From contig NC_091120.1 in assembly GCF_040183065.1 (NCBI RefSeq), positions 317,501 to 381,500 on the forward strand: a stretch of 64,000 nt of DNA, in the 5' to 3' direction. The stretch comes from Periplaneta americana. Its lineage: Eukaryota > Arthropoda > Insecta > Blattodea > Blattidae. The notes below the pieces were generated by a model. The model did no database searches. It was not told the DNA's origin and saw only the letters and a list, made by a program, of their open reading frames with translations. The translations under genes and the position numbers were made by a program. Below are positions 45,001 through 54,765 of the stretch, one piece after another. Each line of letters opens with the position of its first letter. The stretch's first letter is position 1.

Positions 45001-47171
45001 GAAGCCGACTCCGACTGCCGTGTCTCCGCTGTTGAAGCTGCTGATGGAGAACAGGAGGTGCTGCACGCAGGAGAGCACGAGGTACAGGCAGCCGTACATG
45101 AGCCACGGCAGCAGGTAGCGCAGCTGGCCCTGCGGACAAAGCGACAGCTAGACATTTGCGGCACAGACTGCGGCGAGCAGCAGGGCGTGGCAGTACTTAC
45201 ACTGCAGCGAGCAGCAGCACGTGGCCGTACTTACACTGCAGCGAGCAGCAGCACGTGGCCGTACTTACACTGCAGCGAACAGCGGGACGTGGCCGTACTT
45301 ACACTGCAGCGAGCAGCAGCACGTGGCCGTACTTACACTGCGCGCCCCGAAGAAGAGCAGCACGCTGACGGCCAGCAGCACCGCCCCCGTCACGCCGCCC
45401 GCCAGCACCACTGCAACAGACAGGTTGCTGAGCAACGGCCAGACTGACTGGCACCAGACGACGACAACACGAGGCGCCCGCCACTTACCTTCGTACATGC
45501 CGTGCAAGTCCTTGGCGAACTCGGGACCCGCCACGGCGAGCACCAGGCTCAGCAGGCCGATAGTCTGCAACACATTACATTGCAGTTAGCCTGTTTGCAT
45601 GGGCTATTCCATATGAAATCGATCAGTAAAAACCCTTGCATTTTTTATACCCTAATTTTTTCCCCATTTATACAAGGTGCTGAGGAGAGTGCATTTGCAA
45701 AAATATACTATCGAAAGTCAAACGGTTTTCGTATTGTTGAGCGACAAATTTAGCGTATTTTAGAAAAACAAGCCTCTTTCAGCGCTCAGAACTCTGGAAC
45801 CATTTACTGCAGAACATTGAACGAGAGCTCATTTTGAAGCTGACATTTGGTAGGTTATGATAAGAAGTAATCCTTATTTTTATTGTATACAGAGAGACAG
45901 ATAATCTGATTTTACTTAGTTTCAGGCTTTCTGGCCATTTGTAAAAATGTAAAAAAATATTGACAAAAACCTTGCATTATTAAGAGGGATTCGGCATTGT
46001 TTGCTTAGTGTCACGGCAATAAGTTTCGAGGGTATTAAATAAATTATATTCACACGCCTAGACTTGAAAGGCTCAACACAGCAAGCACTGGCCGAGAGAT
46101 GAAGATAAGCGAGCGCTGGGCGTCATTTTACTCCTGTGTTTATGAAACGCTGTGATAAAGCTAGCCCAGCTATGCGCTACTAGACGAAACATCGCGTGTT
46201 TATGTCTCCTGACCTTGCTTGCCTAGGCTAGCTCCCGCCTCACAGTCAGCTGGTTAGCTCACGCGCGTACTATTTATTTTCTTTATTTGATTTTTCAATA
46301 CTTTCTTATTAACGTTGCACCAGTAAAAAATACGTGTTTATTTGTACTTTCAATGCGGAATCTAACCATATATTTTAGAAATATTTTTTCGTGGGGAAAC
46401 GTGTCTAATTAAGAAAAATCTAAATTTCTCCATTTCCATAAAAAGTAAGAAAAACTGTTTACATGTCAATATAAACTTTAACTTTTCAGCATCAAAATAA
46501 ACCATGATTTTGATCACTGGGTGAAAGGGTTTCGGAGCCACAACAGTTTAAAGTTGCTAATTTTATGAAAACACGATAAATTTAAATATTTTTAATTTAA
46601 ACACTATGAAGTTATGATGCCTCAAACTTTGCACAAAGCATTGTATCATAGTTGTCTACGTACAAAAAAAAGTTTCATTGTATTTAAAAATCGCAAGGTC
46701 AATTTTCTCTGTATTTCGGTCGATTTGAGATGGAATAGCCCGCATGCACATCTCTGAGGTATGAACACTAAGCCGTGCTGGAAACACACGAGCACACCTG
46801 GCGGCGCGTTTGAACTCTTTGATACGTCGTGATGATTGGCCTTGTGGGATTTGTTTCTAATACAGACTCTGCAGTAAAGGGATGCTGTAATCAAATGTGG
46901 TTCCAACAGGACGTGAAAAACGATTTAAAATGGATTGTCGGACTGTATGCTAGATGCAGAATATAAAAACAAATTTTATTCACAAATTATCATTTACCAA
47001 TGTGTGATAATGGACTAAAAATACAGAGGAATGGAGAAGAGGTCGACGGATGTACGCACCGCATCTGTAACGCTGATGATGCTGCTGCCCGTCTTCAGCG
47101 AGCATCCGCAGCAGCACTGTCGCAGCATCAGCACCATCTCCACGGATTGACGCAGATTCTGCTGCTCGTAC
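41955..47171 (-). CDS. Gene 2: paralogous four-pass membrane protein, five coding exons, 152 aa
   Basis: Joining 47137-47060, 45564-45489, 45410-45337, 45129-44976 and 42031-41955 on the minus strand gives 459 nt, 152 residues plus TGA, all junctions in frame. The N-terminus is [19 protein letters not shown], followed by four hydrophobic segments (about residues 14-40, 53-75, 80-107, 116-141) and a tail [12 protein letters not shown]. It shares with gene 1 the exon count, intron phases 0,1,0,1, identical lengths of exons 1 and 4 and near-identical lengths of the others. The loop after helix one ([13 protein letters not shown]) differs from gene 1. Exons are much more GC-rich than the surrounding introns. 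Introns 1 and 4 each contain an inverted-repeat DNA element of about 1.1 kb. Function is unknown; same insect DUF-type tetraspan family as gene 1, by inference. Confidence 0.85.
42085..42294 (+). mobile_element. SINE, family B, in gene 2 intron 4
   Basis: CCCGAGGTTTCTGGTTCGAT leads into AGGTCGATGGCATTTCAGTG and ends GCAAGCGACGTTAAATAAAA. It begins about 55 bases upstream, in transcript direction, of gene 2 exon 5, on the antisense strand. Confidence 0.78.
43525..43672 (-). mobile_element. LINE 3' end, family L-a
   Basis: Read on the minus strand: GGTATCAGATGACAGACGAA, ATTAAGATATGTGGGTCATA, GTGAAAGACCTGCCTTGGGC and a GAATGAATGAAT terminus. Third copy of the family, in gene 2 intron 4 and sense to that gene. 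Confidence 0.7.
43799..44896. mobile_element. 1.1-kb inverted-repeat DNA element in gene 2 intron 4
   Basis: The ends are CAGGGACATCATTTTATTTT and its inverted copy, flanked by TA on both sides (43797-43798, 44897-44898), the target pattern of Tc1/mariner-like elements. No transposase frame was seen, so it is probably non-autonomous. A second, inverted and diverged copy begins at 63261. One end is 79 bases from exon 4 of gene 2. Confidence 0.8.
44976..45129 (-). CDS. Gene 2 coding exon 4
   Basis: Acceptor GTCCGCAG precedes 45129 and donor GTAAGT occupies 44975-44970. The 154 nt encode [18 protein letters not shown], the third helix, then [13 protein letters not shown] and the start of helix four ([11 protein letters not shown]). 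The length equals gene 1 exon 4. The next intron carries a 1.1-kb DNA element whose end is 79 bases from this exon. Confidence 0.87.
45187..45342. repeat. 34-bp minisatellite spanning gene 2 exon 3 donor
   Basis: Units start at 45187, 45221, 45255, 45289 and 45323 (last one partial, merging into exon 3). The consensus starts GTGGCCGTACTTACACTGCA and ends GCGAGCAGCAGCAC. Each unit carries ACTTACACTG, which on the transcribed minus strand is CAGTGTAAGT, the exon 3 donor. The third unit differs (GAACAGCGGGAC). Confidence 0.95.
45337..45410 (-). CDS. Gene 2 coding exon 3
   Basis: Acceptor TTGCAG precedes 45410; donor AGT|GTAAGT is at 45336-45331. The 74 nt plus the carried base encode [18 protein letters not shown] then LFFGARS, the second helix. 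The donor sits in the last, partial copy of a 34-bp tandem repeat, so the intron immediately downstream contains four more copies of the same donor sequence. Confidence 0.85.
45489..45564 (-). CDS. Gene 2 coding exon 2
   Basis: Acceptor GTTGCAG precedes 45564 and donor GTAAGT occupies 45488-45483. The 76 nt encode [16 protein letters not shown] then AKDLHGMYE plus one base (phase 1). It lies only 36 bases from the inverted-repeat element that fills much of intron 1. Confidence 0.85.
45601..46741. mobile_element. 1.14-kb inverted-repeat DNA element in gene 2 intron 1
   Basis: The left end is GGGCTATTCCATATGAAATC and the right end is the inverted form GATTTGAGATGGAATAGCCC. A GCAT appears on both flanks (45597-45600, 46742-46745), a possible 4-bp target duplication. 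No coding frame for a transposase was recognised. The element begins 36 bases upstream, in transcript direction, of gene 2 exon 2. Confidence 0.7.
47060..47171 (-). CDS. Gene 2 coding exon 1 (ATG at 47137-47135)
   Basis: Acceptor GTGTTGCAG ends at 47172. 34 bases precede the ATG; they are open in frame ([11 protein letters not shown]), so an earlier start in an upstream exon cannot be excluded, but the paralog aligns from this ATG. The 78 coding nt match gene 1 exon 1 in length. The donor at 47059-47054 is GTGCGT, weaker than the GTAAGT/GTGAGT used elsewhere. Confidence 0.82.
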
Positions 47172-49854
47172 CTGCAACACGCCCGTTAATTTTTCTGTAT
47201 TTTCGTCGTAACTCTTTATTTTTAATAATAGCATTAATGTGTATAATTAGTGACATATACTTACATCATGGCATTAACTATAATAATATTTCATTTTTAA
47301 TGGTAATAATGTCATCAAACCTAAAAATTTGTTGTACCGGTATATTACACTACATAAAATCTTTTATAAAAAATGTTATCAAACATAACCTAAAATTAGG
47401 AACAAAAGCTCTCCTAACACTTGTTCCGAGGATTTGTTGATACTAATATTTAAGCGTTAAGAATAAAATAAAATTAATAAGCGATTACGTGAGTTTTTGT
47501 AGTCCTAATCATTAACATTGTAATCTCTCTCTCTTTCTCTCCGGATGTTGTCACTAGAACGTGCTATTCGCATTTTGTCGAAGTACTTCTACTTCCAGAT
47601 GTTTCCCAGGTGATAAAATTTAAATTGTTGCTTCGTGGTTTTACCTTATTTTTTTCTCAACGCATTGTCGTGACTTTAGCAAGAGTAGGCCTATTGTTTA
47701 ACTTAATTGTATATTTCTGTTTTCAATTGAAGTTTTAAGCGCCCACGTTACGTGGGAACGAAAGCTTGGTGTCACCAGTGGATTAGGGTTTGCGTAGCAC
47801 GAAATAAAGCCCAGCGACAGTGCGTGCTTTTTTGACTGAACAAGTTCACTTGCAGCTGAGTTTCCTATTCGTTGAATGACGGATATTTCTGTAGTTGTAT
47901 TATGTACAATATTTAAGAAATGACGCAAGTTTGGGACCGACGACTTGTGTTTGTTGAACATTTTTTTTATTTTAATATTTTATTTAACAACGCTGTAGCA
48001 ACATCTTAGGTTATTTAGCGTCTGACTGAGATGAAGGTGATAATGCCGGTGATATGAGTCCGGGGTCCAACACCGAAAGTTACCCAGCATTTGCTGATAT
48101 TGGGTTCAGGGAAAACCCCGGAAAAAACCTCAACCGGGTAACTTGCCCCGACCGGGAATCGAACCCGGGCCACCTGGTTTCGCGGCCAGACTCGCTAACC
48201 GTTACTCCACAGGTGTGGACTGTTTGTTGAACAGTCCCGTGGTGTTATTTTGCTCAATTGTTATTATGGTAGGGGTGCGGGGTGACGCAATAAGCCTACT
48301 GTACAGACATTACACTTGGTTCCGCACGTGGGTTTCCGATTTGAAAGCCGTTCACCTAAAAGACTTATTCATCTAGAATTCTAGAGCCCCTTGTTGGGCT
48401 TTTTATGGGTATCACATCTTCTACTGCTGGACATGTATACCATTGATTGTGTTTGTGCATTCACAATGAAAGTGAAGCTCTAATCATTAATGTTGTCTTA
48501 CGTTATTCGAAACGTATCGAGTTCATAAAAACAATATAAGTCTGCGGTAAAACGAAGTGAAACTTTAATTTCTGTGATCAGCTTATGCCTCTAGATGATA
48601 TGCTATTTAGCGCGTCCTGATAACATGACGGACAGCGTTGCTGGTGGTCCACTTGACAACTCCGGAAACAGTCTGTCAGAGTGGTAATGGAGCGAACGTG
48701 GTGCTGTGCTGTGTATCCTGTCTGATGATATTTTAAGATTTCCCTCGTTCAATCGTGGCAAATGTTCCACGCACATAATTCGAACACGCGGCACCTGTCT
48801 TTTTTATTTGGGTCAAGTCTGATGTGTCATATCTTTCTACACGTTTCTAGTCCTTGAATTCCATTCATTATACCACGAAGTAGGATAAAGAGAAATATTC
48901 TAATTCTGCAATTACGATACAAGGATGGGAAGCCCTTTTTACAAAATCGAGAAGTTTTCAGTTTCCGAGATTTTGTAATGCACTTCACAAATGTGTATTG
49001 TACAACATTTTTTGTACGATCATATTTTTAAAATTGCAAATACAGTATATTTTGCATTGAAAATTTAGAGGAATATTAATCCAAAGCCTTCGCAAAACTA
49101 TACTGTAATGGTAACTAAGTAACAATAAGTGCACTGTAATGGGTCTATTTCAGTATAGTGTTATGTTATGAAGAATGGTTTCCCTAGCAACAAGTTTCTG
49201 TGTGTGAATTATAACTTTCAAGGTCTAACAATAAGAGTTGTAAAAAAAAAAAAACAAAAAAAAAAAACACGATCGTGCAAAAAAGATAGTTACAGATCTT
49301 CAGAGCGTGTATGCGTACTTATTATCTACAGCGCACCTAATGAATATGAAATGTAATGATTTTTATAAGGAATTAAGGCGTCTTTATTTAGAAGGAGCAA
49401 TAGGTTTACTCCATGAAGAATTATTACCACCCTGAAAGGAGAGGAGTAGTAAACTGTTAAGCTAACTACAACCTATGCCTAGTTTTGTTGCTCATGCGCA
49501 GACAATGCGGATTTTATTCATATCAGTTCTTTGTGCTGATTTGTTGTATCTCGTTGTGAAAGTTTTCGCCGTCAGCGACGCAAAAGACTCATCGCAAATG
49601 TTAACGCGAGTGCGTGAGTTTCATATTTTCCTCTTTAACGGTGTGATTTGTTACCTTTAACAAGAAAGGAGAACACTTGGCATCTCATTATGAATCACTA
49701 ATATCCCTTTTAAAATCATAAATATGAAGAGAAAAACTATTGTAACATGCGGGCAGCAGTGGCACAAACACAGATGTAGTACAAACAGTAAAGACGGCTT
49801 TTCCATCTTCTCACAGACAGTTCCGAGTTGCGATTTCCTCTCTCCTTTGAAAGC
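47172..49854. other. Upstream region of gene 2, no exon identified
   Basis: The unseen first exon and promoter of gene 2 should lie here or further right. Apart from the SINE at 48 kb and a poly(A)-rich stretch near 49,240-49,267, nothing recognisable was found. Confidence 0.45.
47961..48220 (-). mobile_element. tRNA-derived SINE, family A
   Basis: Reverse-orientation copy of the 1.9-kb SINE. A perfect 13-bp target duplication TGTTTGTTGAACA lies at 47948-47960 and 48221-48233, proof of retroposition. Confidence 0.92.
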
Positions 49855-52800
49855 GGGTCTTCAGTTTCATTTACGACAACAGGTTGTAATCGCATCGGGT
49901 CTTCAGTTTTATTTCCGACAATAGGTCGTAATCGCATCGGGTCTTCAGTTTTATTTACGACAACAGGTTGTAATCGCATCTGGTCTTCAGTTTTATTTAC
50001 GACAACAGGTTGTAATCGCATCGGGTCTTCAGTTTTATTTACGACAACAGGTTGTAATCGCATCGGGTCTTCAGTTTTATTTACGAGAACAGGTTGTAAT
50101 CGCATCTGGTCTTCAGTTTTATTTACGAGAACAGGTTGTAATCGCATCGGGTCTTCAGTTTTATTTACGACGACAGGTTGTAATCGCATCGGGTCTTCAG
50201 TTTTATTTACGAGAACAGGTTGTAATCGCATCTGGTCTTCAGTTTTATTTACGACGACAGGTTGTAATCGCATCGGGTCTTCAGTTTTATTTACGAGAAC
50301 AGGTTGCAATCGCATCGGGTCTTCAGTTTTATTTACGAGAACAGGTTGTAATCGCATCGGGTCTTCAGTTTTATTTACGAGAACAGGTTGTAATCGCATC
50401 TGGTCTTCAGTTTTATTTACGAGAACAGGTTGTAATCGCATCTGGTCTTCAGTTTTATTTACGAGAACAGGTTGTAATCGCATTTGGTCTTCAGTTTTAT
50501 TTACGAGAACAGGTTGTAATCGCATCTGGTCTTCAGTTTTATTTACGAGAACAGGTTGTAATCGCATCTGGTCTTCAGTTTTATTTACGAGAACAGATTG
50601 TAATCGCATCTGGTCTTCAGTTTTATTTACGAGAACAGGTTGTAATCGCATCGGGTCTTCAGTTTTATTTACGACGACAGGTTGTAATCGCATCTGGTCT
50701 TCAGTTTTATTTACGAGAACAGGTTGTAATCGCATCTGGTCTTCAGTTTTATTTACGACGACAGGTTGTAATCGCATCGGGTCTTCAGTTTTATTTACGA
50801 GAACAGGTTGTAATCGCATCGGGTCTTCAGTTTTATTTACGACGACAGGTTGTAATCGCATCTGGTCTTCAGTTTTATTTACGAGAACAGGTTGTAATGG
50901 CATCGGATCTTCAGTTTTATTTACGACGACAAGTTGTAATCGCATCGGGTCTTCAGTTTTATTTACGAGAACAGGTTGTAATCGCATCTGGTCTTCAGTT
51001 TTATTTACGAGAACAGGTTGTAATCGCATCGGGTCTTCAGTTTTATTTACGAGAACAGGTTGTAATCGCATCGGGTCTTCAGTTTTATTTACGACGACAG
51101 GTTGTAATCGCATCTGGTCTTCAGTTTTATTTACGAGAACAGGTTGTAATGGCATCGGATCTTCAGTTTTATTTACGACGACAAGTTGTAATCGCATCGG
51201 GTCTTCAGTTTTATTTACGAGAACAGGTTGTAATCGCATCTGGTCTTCAGTTTTATTTACGAGAACAGGTTGTAATCGCATCTGGTCTTCAGTTTTATTT
51301 ACGAGAACAGGTTATAATCGCATCGGGTCTTCAGTTTTATTTACGAGAACAGATTGTAATCGCATCTGGTCTTCAGTTTTATTTACGAGAACAGGTTGTA
51401 ATCGCATCGGGTCTTCAGTTTTATTTACGAGAACAGGTTGTAATCGCATCTGGTCTTCAGTTTTATTTACGAGAACAGGTTGTAATCGCATCGGGTCTTC
51501 AGTTTTATTTACGACGACAGGTTGTAATCGCATCTGGTCTTCAGTTTTATTTACGAGAACAGGTTGTAATCGCATCTGGTCTTCAGTTTTATTTACGAGA
51601 ACAGGTTGTAATCGCATCGGGTCTTCAGTTTTATTTACGAGAACAGGTTGTAATCGCATCGGGTCTTCAGTTTTATTTACGAGAACAGGTTGTAATCGCA
51701 TCTGGTCTTCAGTTTTATTTACGACGACAGGTTGTAATCGCATCGGGTCTTCAGTTTTATTTACGAGAACAGGTTGTAATCGCATCGGGTCTTCAGTTTT
51801 ATTTACGAGAACAGGTTGTAATCGCATCGGGTCTTCAGTTTTATTTACGAGAACAGGTTGTAATCGCATCTGGTCTTCAGTTTTATTTACGAGAACAGGT
51901 TGTAATCGCATCTGGTCTTCAGTTTTATTTACGAGAACAGGTTGTAATCGCATCTGGTCTTCAGTTTCATTTACGAGAACAGGTTGTAATCGCATCTGGT
52001 CTTCAGTTTTATTTACGAGAACAGGTTGTAATCGCATCTGGTCTTCAGTTTTATTTACGAGAACAGATTGTAATCGCATCTGGTCTTCAGTTTTATTTAC
52101 GAGAACAGGTTGTAATCGCACCGGGTCTTCAGTTTTATTTACGACGACAGGTTGTAATCGCATCTGGTCTTCAGTTTTATTTACGAGAACAGGTTGTAAT
52201 CGCATCTGGTCTTCAGTTTTATTTACGACGACAGGTTGTAATCGCATCTGGTCTTCAGTTTTATTTACGACGACAGGTTGTAATCGCATCGGGTCTTCAG
52301 TTTTATTTACGAGAACAGGTTGTAATCGCATCGGGTCTTCAGTTTTATTTACGACGACAGGTTGTAATCGCATCTGGTCTTCAGTTTTATTTACGAGAAC
52401 AGGTTGTAATGACATCGGATCTTCAGTTTTATTTACGACTACAAGTTGTAATCGCATCGGGTCTTCAGTTTTATTTACGAGAACAGGTTGTAATCGCATC
52501 TGGTCTTCAGTTTTATTTACGAGAACAGGTTGTAATCGCATCGGGTCTTCAGTTTTATTTACGAGAACAGGTTGTAATCGCATCGGGTCTTCAGTTTTAT
52601 TTACGACGACAGGTTGTAATCGCATCTGGTCTTCAGTTTTATTTACGAGAACAGGTTGTAATCGCATCTGGTCTTCAGTTTTATTTACGAGAACAGGTTG
52701 TAATCGCATCGGGTCTTCAGTTTTATTTACGAGAACAGATTGTAATCGCATCTGGTCTTCAGTTTTATTTACGAGAACAGGTTGTAATCGCATCGGGTCT

Positions 52801-54765
52801 TCAGTTTTATTTACGAGAACAGGTTGTAATCGCATCTGGTCTTCAGTTTTATTTACGAGAACAGGTTGTAATCGCATCGGGTCTTCAGTTTTATTTACGA
52901 CGACAGGTTGTAATCGCATCTGGTCTTCAGTTTTATTTACGAGAACAGGTTGTAATCGCATCTGGTCTTCAGTTTTATTTACGACGACAGGTTGTAATCG
53001 CATCGGGTCTTCAGTTTTATTTACGAGAACAGGTTGTAATCGCATCGGGTCTTCAGTTTTATTTACAACGATAGGTTGTAATCGCATCGGGTCTTCAGTT
53101 TTATTTATTAGAACATGTTGTAATCGCATCGGGTCTTCAGGTTTATTTACGACGGCAGGTTGTAATCGCATCTGGTCTTCAGTTTTATTTACGAGAACAG
53201 GTTGTAATCGCATCTGGTCTTCAGTTTTATTTACGACGACAGGTTGTAATCGCATCGGGTCTTCAGTTTTATTTACGAGAACAGGTTGTAATCGCATCTG
53301 GTCTTCAGTTTTATTTACGAGAACAGGTTGTAATCGCATCGGGTCTTCAGTTTTATTTACGAGAACAGGTTGTAATCGCATCGGGTCTTCAGTTTTATTT
53401 ACGAGAACAGGTTGTAATCGCATCTGGTCTTCAGTTTTATTTACGAGAACAGGTTGTAATCGCATCGGGTCTCAGTTTTATTTACGAGAACAGGTTGTAA
53501 TCGCATCGGGTCTTCAGTTTTATTTACGACGATAGGTTGTAATCGCATCGGGTCTTCAGTTTTATTTATTAGAACATGTTGTAATCGCATCGGGTCTTCA
53601 GTTTTATTTACGACGGCAGGTTGTAATCGCATCGGGTCTTCAGTTTTATTTACGAGAACAGGTTGTAATCGCATCGGGTCTTCAGTTTTATTTACGACGA
53701 CAGGTTGTAATCGCATCTGGTCTTCAGTTTTATTTACGAGAACAGGTTGTAATGACATCGGATCTTCAGTTTTATTTACGACGACAAGTTGTAATCGCAT
53801 CGGGTCTTCAGTTTTATTTACGAGAACAGGTTGTAATCGCATCTGGTCTTCAGTTTTATTTACGAGAACAGGTTGTAATCGCATCTGGTCTTCAGTTTTA
53901 TTTACGAGAACAGGTTGTAATCGCATCGGGTCTTCAGTTTTATTTACGAGAACAGGTTGTAATCGCATCGGGTCTTCAGTTTTATTTACGAGAACAGGTT
54001 GTAATCGCATCTGGTCTTCAGTTTTATTTACGAGAACAGGTTGTAATCGCATCGGGTCTTCAGTTTTATTTACGACGACAGGTTGTAATCGCATCTGGTC
54101 TTCAGTTTTATTTACGAGAACAGGTTGTAATCGCATCTGGTCTTCAGTTTTATTTACGACGACAGGTTGTAATCGCATCGGGTCTTCAGTTTTATTTACG
54201 AGAACAGGTTGTAATCGCATCGGGTCTTCAGTTTTATTTACGACGATAGGTTGTAATCGCATCGGGTCTTCAGTTTTATTTATTAGAACATGTTGTAATC
54301 GCATCGGGTCTTCAGTTTTATTTACGACGGCAGGTTGTAATCGCATCTGGTCTTCAGTTTTATTTACGAGAACAGGTTGTAATCGCATCTGGTCTTCAGT
54401 TTTATTTACGACGACAGGTTGTAATCGCATCGGGTCTTCAGTTTTATTTACGAGAACAGGTTGTAATCGCATCTGGTCTTCAGTTTTATTTACGAGAACA
54501 GGTTGTAATCGCATCGGGTCTTCAGTTTTATTTACGAGAACAGGTTGTAATCGCATCGGGTCTTCAGTTTTATTTACGAGAACAGGTTGTAATCGCATCT
54601 GGTCTTCAGTTTTATTTACGAGAACAGGTTGTAATCGCATCGGGTCTTCAGTTTTATTTACGAGAACAGGTTGTAATCGCATCTGGTCTTCAGTTTTATT
54701 TACGAGAACAGGTTGTAATCGCATCGGGTCTTCAGTTTTATTTACGACAACAGGTTGTAATCGCA
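49855..54765. repeat. 42-bp minisatellite, 117 units
   Basis: A head-to-tail array with consensus beginning GGGTCTTCAGTTTTATTTAC, then GAGAACAGGT and TGTAATCGCATC. The span of 4,911 bases equals 117 x 42 minus 3: one base is missing at about 53,471 and the last unit lacks two. Nearly all variation sits at two sites (TCG/TCT before GG, and GAGAACA versus GACGACA/GACAACA). Rare variants (GGCATCGGAT or GACATCGGAT; TTAGAACATG) mark internal block duplications. Since 42 is divisible by three and most frames lack stops, the array is open for over 1,200 codons on plus and for hundreds on minus (unit MRLQPVLVNKTEDQ). No promoter, splice site or non-repeat coding sequence joins it, so I annotate it as a satellite. 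Confidence 0.97.

Noticed and set aside
44980-45589. Plus-strand frames of 94-155 codons around 45 kb
   Set aside because: They are antisense shadows of GC-rich gene 2 exons 2-4 and of the 34-bp tandem repeat.
48143-48376. Frames starting MPRPGIEPGPPGFAARL here and at 60,310
   Set aside because: They are SINE family A sequence translated antisense, a common false protein in insect annotations.
49828-53535. 1,235-codon open frame on the plus strand as a giant repetitive protein gene
   Set aside because: It is the 42-bp satellite read in a stop-free frame. Other frames and the minus strand are equally open, and variation is not biased to silent sites.
49855-54765. CRISPR array
   Set aside because: Units are continuous 42-bp repeats with no unique spacers, in a eukaryotic context with introns and SINEs.
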